Source: Streptomyces sp. TRM70350
GTDB lineage: Bacteria; Actinomycetota; Actinomycetes; Streptomycetales; Streptomycetaceae
NCBI RefSeq assembly: GCF_019219825.1
Contig: NZ_JAHUXH010000007.1
Location: 248,001 to 312,000, forward strand
Reading direction: 5' to 3'
Length of the DNA stretch: 64,000 bases
The position numbers and the translations under genes are program-made. Under the pieces are notes generated by a model that saw only the letters and a list, made by a program, of their open reading frames with translations, had not been told where the DNA came from and did no database searches. Positions 51,568 to 61,146 of the stretch are shown piece by piece (the stretch's first letter is position 1; the number at the start of each line of letters is the position of its first letter).

Positions 51568-52305
51568 ATGAGCCCCGCCGAAGGCGACCGTGACCCCCAG
51601 CGCATCCTCATCGTCGACGACGAGCCGGCGGTGCGCGAAGCACTCCAGCGCAGCCTCGCCTTCGAGGGGTACGCCACGGAGGTCGCGGTCGACGGCGCGG
51701 ACGCCCTGGAGAAGGCGACCGCGTACCAGCCCGACCTGGTCGTCCTCGACATCCAGATGCCCCGCATGGACGGCCTGACCGCCGCGCGCCGCATCCGCGG
51801 CGCCGGCGACACGACGCCCATCCTGATGCTGACGGCCCGCGACACGGTCGGCGACCGGGTGACGGGACTGGACGCCGGGGCGGACGACTACCTGGTCAAG
51901 CCCTTCGAACTGGACGAGCTGTTCGCCCGTATCCGCGCCCTGCTGCGGCGCAGCTCGTACGCGGCGGCGGTGGCGGCAGCCGAGGCACAGCAGGACGAGG
52001 CGCTGGTCTTCGCCGACCTGCGCATGGACCTCGCGACGCGGGAGGTGACGCGGGGCGGGCGGCCGGTGGAGCTGACGCGCACGGAGTTCACCCTGCTGGA
52101 GATGTTCATGGCGCACCCGCGCCAGGTGCTCACGCGGGAGCAGATCCTGAAGGCGGTGTGGGGCTTCGACTTCGAGCCGTCGTCGAACTCGCTGGACGTG
52201 TACGTGATGTACCTGCGCCGCAAGACGGAGGCGGGCGGCGAGCCGCGGCTCGTGCACACCGTGCGGGGCGTGGGGTACGTCCTGCGGCAGGGCGGCGCGG
52301 AGTGA
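51568..52305 (+). CDS. OmpR-type response regulator
   Basis: A 245-residue regulator. Receiver: acidic pair in IVDDEPAV, phospho-acceptor Asp61 in [12 protein letters not shown], Lys in [11 protein letters not shown]. Winged helix: [17 protein letters not shown] and [15 protein letters not shown] to GVGYVLR. ATG at 51568 follows GAGGAACC. Its stop overlaps the kinase start (GTGA). The htrA-like protease upstream may be a target, as in CssRS or MprAB systems. Confidence 0.92.
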   Translation: MSPAEGDRDPQRILIVDDEPAVREALQRSLAFEGYATEVAVDGADALEKATAYQPDLVVLDIQMPRMDGLTAARRIRGAGDTTPILMLTARDTVGDRVTGLDAGADDYLVKPFELDELFARIRALLRRSSYAAAVAAAEAQQDEALVFADLRMDLATREVTRGGRPVELTRTEFTLLEMFMAHPRQVLTREQILKAVWGFDFEPSSNSLDVYVMYLRRKTEAGGEPRLVHTVRGVGYVLRQGGAE

Positions 52306-53744
52306 ACGGGCTTTCCCGCCGGTTCCGCGCCCTTCCGATCCGCTCCCGGCTGGCGTTGCTGGTGGCGGCGGCGGTGGCGTTCGCGGTGGCGGCGGTTTCG
52401 GTGACGTGCTGGTTCATTGTGCAGGGGAAGCTGTACGGGCAGGTCGACGACGACCTCAAGAAGGCGTCGATCAGGATGCCCGGGCAGCTCCAGGACGCCC
52501 TCGACAACTGCACCGAGACCCCGTACGGCTCCGGCGTCTTCCGGAACACCTACTCCCAGCTGGTCCAGGAGGACGGCACCGTCTGCGTCCTGCAGGACTC
52601 CGCGGCAACGGTGAAGGTCACCCGGGCCGACACCGACGAGATCAAGAACGGGAACACCGGCGACATCTACTTCCGCAACGGCACGGCGGGGGACGGCACC
52701 GATGTGCGTGTGCTGACCCGGCCACTGGGCGCCACCACCACCGCCACCGGGGAGGCCGGGCCCAACGTCGGACTCGTCGTCGCCGTATCCCTGAAGAGCA
52801 CCCAGAAGACCCTCAACGACCTCGCCCTGATCCTCCTCCTCGTCTCCGGCGTCGGTGTCGTCGGCGCCGGAGCCGCCGGTCTCGCGGTCGCCCGCGCGGG
52901 CCTGCGCCCCGTCGACAGGCTCACGGAGGCCGTCGAACACGTGGCCCGTACCGAGGACCTGAACGTCCGCATCCCGGTGGAGGACGACAGCGAGGACGAG
53001 GTCGCCCGCCTCTCGCACTCCTTCAACTCGATGACATCGGCGCTGGCCAGCTCCCGCGACCTGCAACAGCAACTCATCGCGGACGCCGGCCACGAACTCC
53101 GCACCCCTCTGACGTCCTTGCGGACCAACATCGAACTCCTCACCCGAAGCGAGGAAACCGGCCGCCCCATCCCCGAGGCCGACCGCAAGGCGCTGCTCGC
53201 CTCGGTGAAGGCCCAGATGACGGAACTGGCCGCGCTGATCGGCGACTTGCAGGAGCTGTCCCGCCCCGACACGGCCCAGCAGACGGGCAGGACACAGGTG
53301 ATCGCCTTCCACGACGCCGTCGAGTCGGCCCTGCGCCGCGCCCGCCTGCGCGGCCCGGAGCTGACGATCACGGCGGACGTGCAGCCGTGGTACGTACGCG
53401 CGGAGCCGTCGGCGCTGGAGCGGGCGGTGGTCAACATCCTGGACAACGCGGTGAAGTTCAGCCCGGTCAGCGGCACGATCGAGGTCGTGTTGAACGACGG
53501 CACCTTGACCGTCCGCGACCACGGCCCCGGCATCCCCGCCGACGAACTCCCCCACGTCTTCGACCGCTTCTGGCGCTCACCGAGCGCCCGCGCCCTGCCG
53601 GGCTCCGGCCTCGGCCTGTCCATCGTGGCGCGTACGGTCCAGCAGGCGGGCGGCGAGGTCACGCTGGCCCGGGCGGACGGTGACGGCACGGTGGCCACCG
53701 TACGACTGCCGGGGGCGCCTACTCCGCCGCCGGAGAGGATGTAG
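52302..53744 (+). CDS. Sensor histidine kinase of the OmpR-type system
   Basis: A 480-residue membrane kinase. Two membrane helices (about 17-38 and 168-190) enclose an extracytoplasmic sensor of about 130 residues that contains two cysteines (DNCTETP, TVCVLQD). A HAMP linker, the H-box [13 protein letters not shown] (His about 264), then the ATPase motifs [17 protein letters not shown] and GSGLGLSI follow. GTG at 52302 overlaps the regulator stop by four bases. The signal is probably envelope or protein-folding stress. Confidence 0.92.
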   Translation: MNGLSRRFRALPIRSRLALLVAAAVAFAVAAVSVTCWFIVQGKLYGQVDDDLKKASIRMPGQLQDALDNCTETPYGSGVFRNTYSQLVQEDGTVCVLQDSAATVKVTRADTDEIKNGNTGDIYFRNGTAGDGTDVRVLTRPLGATTTATGEAGPNVGLVVAVSLKSTQKTLNDLALILLLVSGVGVVGAGAAGLAVARAGLRPVDRLTEAVEHVARTEDLNVRIPVEDDSEDEVARLSHSFNSMTSALASSRDLQQQLIADAGHELRTPLTSLRTNIELLTRSEETGRPIPEADRKALLASVKAQMTELAALIGDLQELSRPDTAQQTGRTQVIAFHDAVESALRRARLRGPELTITADVQPWYVRAEPSALERAVVNILDNAVKFSPVSGTIEVVLNDGTLTVRDHGPGIPADELPHVFDRFWRSPSARALPGSGLGLSIVARTVQQAGGEVTLARADGDGTVATVRLPGAPTPPPERM

Positions 53745-54012
53745 GCGGGTCGGTCGCCTGCCAGACGATCTCATACTGGTTCGACGCACATGCTCTCCGG
53801 TAGATCGTGATCGGCATCGATCCCACGGAAGTACGGGTCCTTGGCGGTGACCAGCTCGGCGCGAGCCCCGTCAGCCTCACGATCCGCAGCGTGGGCAACA
53901 AGGGCGCTTCGCGTCGCCTTCCGCCATCCACGTTTTTGCCGCCCCCGGCAACCATCCACCTCCCAGCGGCAACTCACCAGCGACCAGCCCCTCCCACGGA
54001 ACGGACCCGCGC
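53745..54012. other. Gap upstream of the pectinase gene
   Basis: No gene is supported. Minus-strand frames (53719-53955 and 53771-54091) give moderately coding-like stretches such as [13 protein letters not shown] but match no family and have no ribosome site. The region should contain the promoter of the pectinase gene; no clear -35/-10 is evident. Confidence 0.4.
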
Positions 54013-56076
54013 ATGAGTGAGCTCCGCCGCAAGCCCCGTCACCGTCACCGTCGGCGCAGAAACGCCCTCCTGATCGGCGTCCCCGCCGCACTCGCCGCCG
54101 CCGCGACCCTCGCCTACGGCACCGTCTTCGGCGTGTTCGGCGACGACGTGCAGACCACCGCGCAGGCCGCCGCCCCGTCCTGGGCCACCGCCACCGCCGA
54201 CGGGTTCGCCTCCGTCAACAGCCTGGGTCAGAACGGTACTTACGGCGGGCGCGACGGCAGGACCGTCACCGTGCGGACGCCGGCCGAGCTGGAGAAGTAC
54301 GCCACCGCCGCCGAGCCCTACGTGATCGTCGTCGCCGGGACCATCAACATGTCCCCCGTCGGCAAGGAGATCAAGGTCGCCTCCGACAAGACCATCGTCG
54401 GGGCCGGGACCGCCGGGCACATCGTCGGCGGTGGGTTCTTCCTCGGCAACGGCGTTCACAACGTGATCATCCGGAATCTGACCATCCGGGACTCGTACCA
54501 AGGCGTCTGGAACGACAAGGACCACGACTTCGACGCCATCCAGATGGACGGCGCCCACCACGTCTGGATCGATCACAACGACCTTCGGCACATGGCCGAC
54601 GGCCTCATCGACGTCCGCAAGGACAGCACCAACATCACCGTCTCCTGGAACAAGCTGAGCGACAACAACAAGGCCTTCGGCATCGGCTGGACCCAGAACG
54701 TCGTCACCGACATCACGATCCACCACAACTGGATCCGCGAGACCGAGCAGCGCAACCCGTCCACCGACAACGCCGCCCACGCCCACCTCTACAACAACTT
54801 CCTGGAGGACACGGCGGGCACCACCATCGCCTCCTCCTACGGCAACTACGCCCGCGGGAAGACCAACATGGTCCTGGAGAACTCCTACTTCCAGCGCTTC
54901 AGGAACCCCGTCATCAGGGACAGCACCGCCACCCTCGTCCAGCGCGGCAACGTCTTCTCCGGCACCAGCGGCCGCAACGAGAGCGGCGGCGGCAGTGGCT
55001 TCGATCCGAAGCGTTACTACGGCTACCGCCTCGACAACGCCTCCGACGTCCCCGCGCTTCTCAGGTCCGGCGCCGGCCCTCGTACGTCCATCGGTACGAC
55101 CACCAGGGCAGCGGCCGCCACCACCCTCACCGTCGCCAAGGACGGCTCCGGCCAGTACTCCACCGTCCAGGCCGCCGTCAACGCCGTCCCCGCGAACAAC
55201 CCCTCCCGCGTCGTCATCGCCGTCAAGCCGGGCACGTACCGCGAGACCGTCAAGGTGCCGTCCAACAAGCCGCACGTCACCATCCAGGGCACCGGCGGCA
55301 GCCGTAAGGACACCGTCATCGTCCACGACAACGCCGCCGGGACGCCCAGGCCCGACGGTTCGGGTACGTACGGCACCAGCGGCAGCGCCACCGTCGCGGT
55401 CGAGGCCGACGACTTCCAGGCCCGCAACCTGACCATCACCAACGACTTCGACGAGAGGGCGAACCAGGGCCTCAGCGGGCATCAGGCCGTCGCACTGCGC
55501 ACCGCCGCCGACAAGGTGTTCCTGGACAGCATCATCGTCAACGGCGACCAGGACACCCTCCTGCTCGACACCGCCGCCAAGGACCGGCTCGGCCGGGTCT
55601 ACATGACCAACTCCTACGTCACCGGGAACGTGGACTTCGTCTTCGGGAGGGCCACCGCCGTCATCGACCGGTCCGTCCTCACGCTGAAGAAGCGGTGGAA
55701 CGGGACCTCCGCCGGGTACATCACCGCGCCGAGCACCGCGGCCGACCGCAAGGGCTTCCTCATCAACCGTTCGACCGTGAACGGCGACGTCTCCGCCGCG
55801 AGCTTCTACCTCGGCCGCAACTGGCACGCCGGGGGCGACGCGTCGCTCCGCCCGCAGACCACGGTCCGCAACAGCACCCTGAGCGCCGCGATCAAGTCCA
55901 CGCCGTGGTCCGACATGGGCGGCTTCTCCTGGAAGAACGACCGGTTCGCCGAGTACCGGAACACCGGCCCCGGCGCCGGATCCGCCAGCACCGACCGCCC
56001 GCAGCTCACCGACGCCCAGGCCACCGGCCAGGAGGTCACCGACTGGCTGGGCGACTGGACACCTACGGCGTCCTGA
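54013..56076 (+). CDS. Secreted pectate lyase (PL1) - pectin methylesterase (CE8) fusion
   Basis: A 687-residue bifunctional exoenzyme. A twin-Arg-rich N-terminus (RRRR near 14-16) and hydrophobic segment (about 18-38) form the signal. Residues 60-350 form a PL1 beta-helix with FDAIQMDGAHHVWIDHN and the catalytic-site SSYGNYARGKTNMVLENSYF region (cores WIDHNDL, ARGKTNMVLEN). Residues 371-680 form a CE8 pectinesterase with GHQAVALR, DQDTLLL and the active-site Asp in GNVDFVFG. Demethylation and cleavage are thus joined in one chain. It overlaps the convergent DUF6177 gene by 14 bases. Confidence 0.9.
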   Translation: MSELRRKPRHRHRRRRNALLIGVPAALAAAATLAYGTVFGVFGDDVQTTAQAAAPSWATATADGFASVNSLGQNGTYGGRDGRTVTVRTPAELEKYATAAEPYVIVVAGTINMSPVGKEIKVASDKTIVGAGTAGHIVGGGFFLGNGVHNVIIRNLTIRDSYQGVWNDKDHDFDAIQMDGAHHVWIDHNDLRHMADGLIDVRKDSTNITVSWNKLSDNNKAFGIGWTQNVVTDITIHHNWIRETEQRNPSTDNAAHAHLYNNFLEDTAGTTIASSYGNYARGKTNMVLENSYFQRFRNPVIRDSTATLVQRGNVFSGTSGRNESGGGSGFDPKRYYGYRLDNASDVPALLRSGAGPRTSIGTTTRAAAATTLTVAKDGSGQYSTVQAAVNAVPANNPSRVVIAVKPGTYRETVKVPSNKPHVTIQGTGGSRKDTVIVHDNAAGTPRPDGSGTYGTSGSATVAVEADDFQARNLTITNDFDERANQGLSGHQAVALRTAADKVFLDSIIVNGDQDTLLLDTAAKDRLGRVYMTNSYVTGNVDFVFGRATAVIDRSVLTLKKRWNGTSAGYITAPSTAADRKGFLINRSTVNGDVSAASFYLGRNWHAGGDASLRPQTTVRNSTLSAAIKSTPWSDMGGFSWKNDRFAEYRNTGPGAGSASTDRPQLTDAQATGQEVTDWLGDWTPTAS

Positions 56077-57493
56077 CGGACCCGTCCGCCGGGCGCAGAT
56101 GACCGACAAGTGCCCGGAACCGGCCCCACGCCTGAGGGAGCGTCCCGTCGCCCAACCGGTAGTGCAGGGCGGGTTCGGCGGCGTGACCGAGCGGCACGGG
56201 CGTGGGGCCGTGAGGCGGGCACTCGGCATGCGACCGGCCGACCCGCCGGGCCTCGTCACGGCCGAGCGTGAAGGTGACGGGCACCGGCGGCGCCTCGGCG
56301 TGCGCGGGAACGGTGAGGTCGCGGCGGCCCGCGCGCAGGGACGTGAGCAGTGTGACGAGACCGTGGCCGACGTCGAGTTCGGCGGCGAGCCCCTCCATGG
56401 CGTGCAGGGGCGGCGGCTCGTCCTCGCCGTATCCGAGCGCGACGGCGATGTCCTCCTCGACGCCCGCCGGTGTGCGCCGCACCCGGACCGTGGCCAGGGC
56501 CGGGCGATCGGAGTGCCCGACGGCGATCAGCCAGGTGGGCCGGGGTGCGCGGGACCGGGCCAGGTCTGTCAACCCCCTTGTCGACCAAGGCACGTTGACC
56601 GGTTCGGCGGTACTCCACCCGGTGGGCGCGGTGCCCGTCAGGTGGCGGAAACAGGTCTCCAGCGCGCGGCCGAGGACCAGGTCCGGGTCGGCGGGGTGAC
56701 GGGTGCGAAGAGTCAGCAGCAGCTGGCGCTCACCCGTCCCGGCACCGACCGTGAAGGCCCCGGCGACCGGCGTGGTGCCCTGCTCATCGCGTACGGGGGT
56801 GAAGATGCCGCCCTTCCAGTGCAGCACGGCACCGGACAACCCGTCGTAGTAGCCGTGGTCGGGGTCCTGGACGACCCAGCGGTTGGGCAGGCCGCGCAAC
56901 GCGGTGCGGTTGGGCAGGGTGAGACGTGCGGTGGGCGGGGTGACGATCTGCAGGGCGCGGTCGCTCTCGGTCGCCGTGCGCAGGGCGTCGGAGAGCCAGC
57001 TGGTCAGGGGGACCAGGGGGCGGTCCTGGATGACCACGGCAGTTCTCGGGGTGAGGACGTCGATGGCGGGGCCGCCGGTGGCGGGCGCCGCGGCGGCGGA
57101 GACGTCCGTGGTCAGGGGGACGACCTCGGTGGTGGCGGCCTCGGCCGGCCAGACCGTGCCGCCCAGGGCGGTGACCAGACGCCCGGCGAAGGAGCCCGCG
57201 AGGCGTCCGGCCTCCGGGACGGCCGTGGAGGCACGAGCCTCGGTCCACCACACCGGCCCAGCCTGCCCGGCACCGTCCACACCGTCCAGCAGGCGGGACG
57301 TCTCGCCCGGAACCTGGACCAGGATGGGGGCCTCCACGGAGACGAGGGGACGGCCGTTGGGGTCGCAGAGCTGGACGACGGCGCCGTCGGCGAGGGTGTG
57401 CACGCCCAGGTCGGGGCCACCGGCGTACAGGCCCGCCAGCAGCGCGCGCACGTCCGGCATCGTGGGGGTGAGGGCGATGACGTCCTTGGTCAC
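56063..57493 (-). CDS. DUF6177 family protein
   Basis: A 476-residue cytoplasmic protein I assign to DUF6177 by its opening MTKDVIALTPTMPDVRALLAG and the region VVIQDRPLVPLTSWLSDALR (markers VIALTPTMPD, RPLVPLTSWLSDALR). Members sit beside DUF6507-type genes linked to type VII secretion-like loci. The start at 57493 is supported by this motif. It is downstream of the DUF6507-Imm49 gene. Function unknown. Confidence 0.72.
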   Translation of the reverse strand: MTKDVIALTPTMPDVRALLAGLYAGGPDLGVHTLADGAVVQLCDPNGRPLVSVEAPILVQVPGETSRLLDGVDGAGQAGPVWWTEARASTAVPEAGRLAGSFAGRLVTALGGTVWPAEAATTEVVPLTTDVSAAAAPATGGPAIDVLTPRTAVVIQDRPLVPLTSWLSDALRTATESDRALQIVTPPTARLTLPNRTALRGLPNRWVVQDPDHGYYDGLSGAVLHWKGGIFTPVRDEQGTTPVAGAFTVGAGTGERQLLLTLRTRHPADPDLVLGRALETCFRHLTGTAPTGWSTAEPVNVPWSTRGLTDLARSRAPRPTWLIAVGHSDRPALATVRVRRTPAGVEEDIAVALGYGEDEPPPLHAMEGLAAELDVGHGLVTLLTSLRAGRRDLTVPAHAEAPPVPVTFTLGRDEARRVGRSHAECPPHGPTPVPLGHAAEPALHYRLGDGTLPQAWGRFRALVGHLRPADGSVRTP

Positions 57494-57587
57494 AGGGCCT
57501 CTTCGGCGGCTTCGGTCGGCGCGTCGCGGAGGTGACGGCGGCGTACGGTGACGGACTCAAGGAGTTGGCTGTCGTAGTCCTGGGCCG

Positions 57588-58745
57588 TCATGTCGGGAAT
57601 TCGCCCAACCAGCTCCGCTTCAGCAAGTGCAGGGGCAGATACTCCGAATCGACCTCGACAGGACGACCAGCGTCGTAGGCGAGGCAGGCGAGGGCGACAT
57701 CGCCGTCACTCGTCTCCTGGCGCTCCTCGACATCCGCCGTCCAGTACTCCTTGTGCAGTCGTACGGCCTGCACGAGGGCCTCGCTGAACCTCCCGTGATC
57801 CTGGCTGATGAAGCGGTAGAACACGTTGATCGGCGGATAAAGGACCTTGAGCATCAGCTCCCTGTCGACGAAGCGAAGCTGGTCGGGATCCGTCTTGTCG
57901 AAAGCGGCGACCAGCTTCTCGCCCAGCCCGGGGCGCTCCAGCCAGTACGTCTGGAGGGCATCGACCCAGTCGTAGATGTACTCCTCGAACACCGCACCCG
58001 AGGCACGCAGCGTCTCGACCGGCACCTGGCACAGCTGGGTCATCCGGCCCTGGTCACGACAGATCACCGCGAGCCAGAAAGCGTCCAGCCAGGTCCCCGC
58101 GTCCACGAAGTGCCGGATCCCCACGGCCGGGAAGGTGCGCACCTTGTGAGCGATCACGCACTCGACGGTCGACCCTTCGGGAGCGGTCGCCGAGGCAAAA
58201 AGCGCCGAGCCGACCTGCATGGCCGTGGTCCAGGCTTCCCAGGTTTCCAGGAGTTCGGCGGTGGGGTCGAGGGAGCACTGGAGTTTGGCGGTGTGCAGAG
58301 CACCGCTGAAGGTCATGCCGAAGCTGTCCGGCCACTCCTCAAGCTCATCGATGTCCTTGACGACTCTGTCGTTGAGCTCTTGCCGAAGCCGGTTCGGATC
58401 CGGGTGGCCAACCGCTTCGGTCGGCCGGGAAATCCTCGTCGCCATGAACCGTTTCCTCATTTTTGGCCACCGCTGCCGCCGATCCGACCGGCCGACGCGC
58501 ACACCGACGAACTGCAGCTCGTCGGCCGTGCCCGCCATGAACTCCGCGAGCGCGGCCGCCACCAGCCCGCCCTGACTCGCGTACTCGCCGCTCGCCCCAC
58601 CCGGAGCAAGCGTCCCGGCCGACGTGGCCGCACCTTCCATGTCGTCCGCGTACGCCTGGGCGATCTCCTCCAGGACCGTCATGACGTCCCCCACATGGGA
58701 GACCACGGTCGCGACGCCGGACGGACTGACGTCCCAGCCAGTCAA
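57588..58745 (-). CDS. DUF6507 (WXG-like) fused to an Imm49 immunity domain
   Basis: A 385-residue single frame. Residues 1-82 match the N-terminus of DUF6507 (MTGWDVSPSGV...GGLVAAALAEFMAG), small helical proteins of type VII-like loci. From about residue 105 it reads as an Imm49 immunity protein: WTTAMQVGSALFASA, VDALQTYWLER, KVLYPPINVF and the ending KRSWLGEFPT. TTG at 58745 is used because of the conserved MTGWD opening; ATG at residue 96 or 101 could start a separate immunity protein. The DUF6507 part lacks its C-terminal half. Confidence 0.7.
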   Translation of the reverse strand: MTGWDVSPSGVATVVSHVGDVMTVLEEIAQAYADDMEGAATSAGTLAPGGASGEYASQGGLVAAALAEFMAGTADELQFVGVRVGRSDRRQRWPKMRKRFMATRISRPTEAVGHPDPNRLRQELNDRVVKDIDELEEWPDSFGMTFSGALHTAKLQCSLDPTAELLETWEAWTTAMQVGSALFASATAPEGSTVECVIAHKVRTFPAVGIRHFVDAGTWLDAFWLAVICRDQGRMTQLCQVPVETLRASGAVFEEYIYDWVDALQTYWLERPGLGEKLVAAFDKTDPDQLRFVDRELMLKVLYPPINVFYRFISQDHGRFSEALVQAVRLHKEYWTADVEERQETSDGDVALACLAYDAGRPVEVDSEYLPLHLLKRSWLGEFPT

Positions 58746-58865
58746 TGCAACCCCCCGTGCATCATTAATCCCCCGCGATCTCGAACATACTGTCGCGCAA
58801 GGAGTTGCAAACGCAACGCGATTACAGGGGGAGTTGGCCGGATCCAGCCACTCAGAGGGTGAGGC

Positions 58866-59066
58866 TCAGTCGGTCCTCATGTCCGTCACGAACGCCGTCC
58901 ACGAGGCTGCCCCGAACACGATCAACGGGCCGTCCGGGGCCTTACTGTCCCGGACGGGAACTATGCCGGGGTAGCCGTCGGCCACCTCGACGCAGTTGTT
59001 GGCCCCCCCGTCGCTGTAGCTCGACTTGCGCCATACGGCGGCGCTGAGATCGGGGGTGTGCTTCAT
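58866..59066 (-). CDS. DUF397 family small protein
   Basis: A 66-residue protein with the DUF397 signature: AAVWRKSSYSDGGANNCVEVAD and VPVRDSKAPDGPLIVF (markers WRKSSYS, NNCVEVA, VRDSK). Such proteins pair with XRE/DUF5753 regulators, forming BldB/WhiJ-like regulatory couples in Streptomyces. Its ATG at 59066 overlaps the regulator stop by four bases. Confidence 0.92.
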   Translation of the reverse strand: MKHTPDLSAAVWRKSSYSDGGANNCVEVADGYPGIVPVRDSKAPDGPLIVFGAASWTAFVTDMRTD

Positions 59067-59887
59067 GATCTGTGCTCCTCCAGTACGTCCCTGACGAACG
59101 CGAGCGAGTCCGACGGGGACAATGCCAGGTCCCGGAGCCGATCGTAGGACAGTCGGTGCCGCAGGACGCCGTCCGGTTCCTCGGTCAACTCACCCCGGGT
59201 GTTGCCCTCAACGTAGGCAACACCACCTCCGTCCTTCTGCCACAGCAGGGTCAGCGATCCATGCATGTGGTGATGGACCCCGGCGGCGAAGGGCAGCACC
59301 TGGAGCGTCACGTTCGGCCACATCGCCACGGCCTCGATGCGCAGCAGCTGGTCCTCCCAGGTCTTGGGTAGGGCAGCGGGGCGGCGGAACGCGTACTCGT
59401 CCATGATGATGCGGACGTTGGGCTCCGGCTTCTGCTGCAGCACGTATTGCCGTCCGATGCGAGCCGCCACCTGCTCCTCGCCCCAGTCGTCGTCCTCCAG
59501 TGTTGTCTGGGGGCCGGACAACGCCTCCCGGGCGAAGTCCTCGGTCTGCAGAAGTCCCGGCACACCCGGCGTGAACATCCACATGATGCGCGCCGTCGCC
59601 TCCAGCTTCATGAACTCCTTGTACTGGTCCTTGAACGCATCCAGCCGCGCGATCCTCCAATGCCTGACCAGCAGATCCCCGGCCCCGTAGTACCCGTCCA
59701 AGTCCTCCATGACCGTCACCTTGGACAGCCGCTCACCCGACTCCAGGCGGCTCAGGTAGCTCTTGTCGTATCCCGTCTCCTCGGCCAGTTGCCCCAGCGA
59801 CTTCCCGGCCTTCTCCCGGAGGAACTTCAACGTCCGCCCCAGTACGGCCCGCCCCGACTGCCGCTCCCCGTCAACCACTTCGGCCAC
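59063..59887 (-). CDS. XRE/DUF5753 regulator (WhiJ-like)
   Basis: A 274-residue regulator. Helix-turn-helix about 15-65 (LGRTLKFLREKAGKSLGQLAEETGYDKSYLSRLESGERL; core LAEETGYDKSYLSRLESGER), then DUF5753 (about 90-270) with EATARIMWMFTPGVPGLLQTEDFAR and ending RLRDLALSPSDSLAFVRDVL (core GLLQTEDFAR). GTG at 59887 has GAGGAGGGG five bases upstream. Coupled to the DUF397 gene, the usual Streptomyces pair. Ligand unknown. Confidence 0.9.
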   Translation of the reverse strand: MAEVVDGERQSGRAVLGRTLKFLREKAGKSLGQLAEETGYDKSYLSRLESGERLSKVTVMEDLDGYYGAGDLLVRHWRIARLDAFKDQYKEFMKLEATARIMWMFTPGVPGLLQTEDFAREALSGPQTTLEDDDWGEEQVAARIGRQYVLQQKPEPNVRIIMDEYAFRRPAALPKTWEDQLLRIEAVAMWPNVTLQVLPFAAGVHHHMHGSLTLLWQKDGGGVAYVEGNTRGELTEEPDGVLRHRLSYDRLRDLALSPSDSLAFVRDVLEEHRS

Positions 59888-60020
59888 GTCACCCCTCCTC
59901 GTTGCCCAGGGCCCGCAGACAACCCTCGCCCCCTTCCGAAGCGTACGGGCAAGCAGTGACGATCGGGGCACGATCGGTAATCACCGCTCGTCAAAGCCGC
60001 CGTGACCCAAAGGACTCCCC

Positions 60021-60308
60021 ATGCCCCACCCCCTCCGCCTCCTCCCCTGGACCACCCCCGAAGGCAAGCCCTGCTACCTCAGCCCCGACCGCGACCGCGG
60101 ACTCCTCTCCCGGCTGGCCGATGACATCGAGGACGCTCAGATCAGCTCCGGTGAGCAGGTGTTGGCCGGCGCCAGGGCCGTCCTCTCCGACCAGAAGGCG
60201 GGCGAGCGCGCGGTGCGGTTCGCGCTCACGCGGGCCACCGAGTCCCTGGAGGACGTACTCCGGGTCGCGGTCAGCCGGGGTGCGCGCATCGAGGTGGGCG
60301 AACAGTGA
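60021..60308 (+). CDS. Hypothetical 95-residue protein
   Basis: ATG at 60021 has an AAGGACT ribosome site. The product begins MPHPLRLLPWTTPEGKPCYL and forms a helical C-terminal half (about 25-90) rich in Ala, Leu and Glu. It is divergent from the XRE gene; I recall similar small proteins next to XRE/DUF397 pairs in Streptomyces. No function can be assigned. Confidence 0.6.
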   Translation: MPHPLRLLPWTTPEGKPCYLSPDRDRGLLSRLADDIEDAQISSGEQVLAGARAVLSDQKAGERAVRFALTRATESLEDVLRVAVSRGARIEVGEQ

Positions 60309-60438
60309 CCCCCTCACGACATCCCGATCGAGTGATCCGAGGCCATCGCCCCTGGTCAGCCCTGTCGCCGTATCTACCGTGATCGCGTTGCTTGTGCCCC
60401 GAGCACACCCAGCCCAGACTTGAGGAGGAGGTGCCGCC

Positions 60439-61086
60439 GTGACCGCTCTCGCACATGAGAGGCCCGAGACCATGTCCGAGGTTCAGGCAGAACCCATGAA
60501 CGTACCCGACCTGGACGAGGTCCTGTGGCAGGCGTGGAAGGCCATGGAACTCCCCGAGGGCTACCGCGCTGAGATCATCGAGGGAGCCATCGAGGTGTCG
60601 CCCACCGGTCGCTTTTCGCATGCCCAGGTCGTCAACCGTCTGCGGGACGCGCTGGCGATCTTTCTGCAGGACAGTGAGTACGGCGCCTGGAACGACACGA
60701 ATGTCATCCACGCGCGCAGGGCGTGGATTCCGGATGGGCTCGTAGCCCCCCGGGACGCTGAGCTGATCGAGGCGGAGGACGGCCTCGGTATCAAGGCTTC
60801 CGCGGTCCACGTCATCGTCGAAGTCGTCTCTCCGGGAGGGCGGAACCAGGAACGGGACCGGGTGAAGAAGCGTCGCGAGTACGCACGCGCCGCTGTCCCC
60901 GTCTACGTCATCATCGACGACTACGACAGTCACGGCACCGTCACCGTTCTCACCGAACCTGAGCCCGACAAGGCCGACTGGGTCGGAGTCCACCGCGTCC
61001 CCTACGGCACCGAGGTCACGATCTCCGAAGGCCCCGCCAAGGGATTCGTGATCGATGAGGCGATCACCGGGCCGAAGCGGAGTTAG
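60439..61086 (+). CDS. Uma2 family endonuclease-like protein
   Basis: A 215-residue PD-(D/E)XK nuclease-like protein of the Uma2 group. The family core is YRAEIIEGAIEVSPTGRFSHAQVVNRL, then PDGLVAPRDAEL and IVEVVSPGGRNQERDRVKKRREYARAAVPVYVIID (cores AEIIEGAIEVS, VEVVSPGGRNQERDRVKKR). GTG at 60439 has GAGGAGGAG. Uma2 genes are expanded in Streptomyces and their role is not known. Confidence 0.9.
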   Translation: MTALAHERPETMSEVQAEPMNVPDLDEVLWQAWKAMELPEGYRAEIIEGAIEVSPTGRFSHAQVVNRLRDALAIFLQDSEYGAWNDTNVIHARRAWIPDGLVAPRDAELIEAEDGLGIKASAVHVIVEVVSPGGRNQERDRVKKRREYARAAVPVYVIIDDYDSHGTVTVLTEPEPDKADWVGVHRVPYGTEVTISEGPAKGFVIDEAITGPKRS

Positions 61087-61090
61087 CGAA

Positions 61091-61125
61091 AAGCGGAGCC
61101 CCGGATCCGCTCCGGAGCCCCGCTT
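61091..61125. terminator. Terminator between Uma2 and 5'-nucleotidase genes
   Basis: AAGCGG (61091-61096) pairs with CCGCTT (61120-61125), with an inner CCGG/CCGG pair. Confidence 0.6.
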
Positions 61126-61146
61126 CGGGTCAGGCCAAAGCAACCG

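Noticed and set aside
53719..54091. Minus-strand gene before the pectinase gene
   Set aside because: Frames look slightly coding-like but have no start signal or known domain, and overlap the kinase and pectinase ends.
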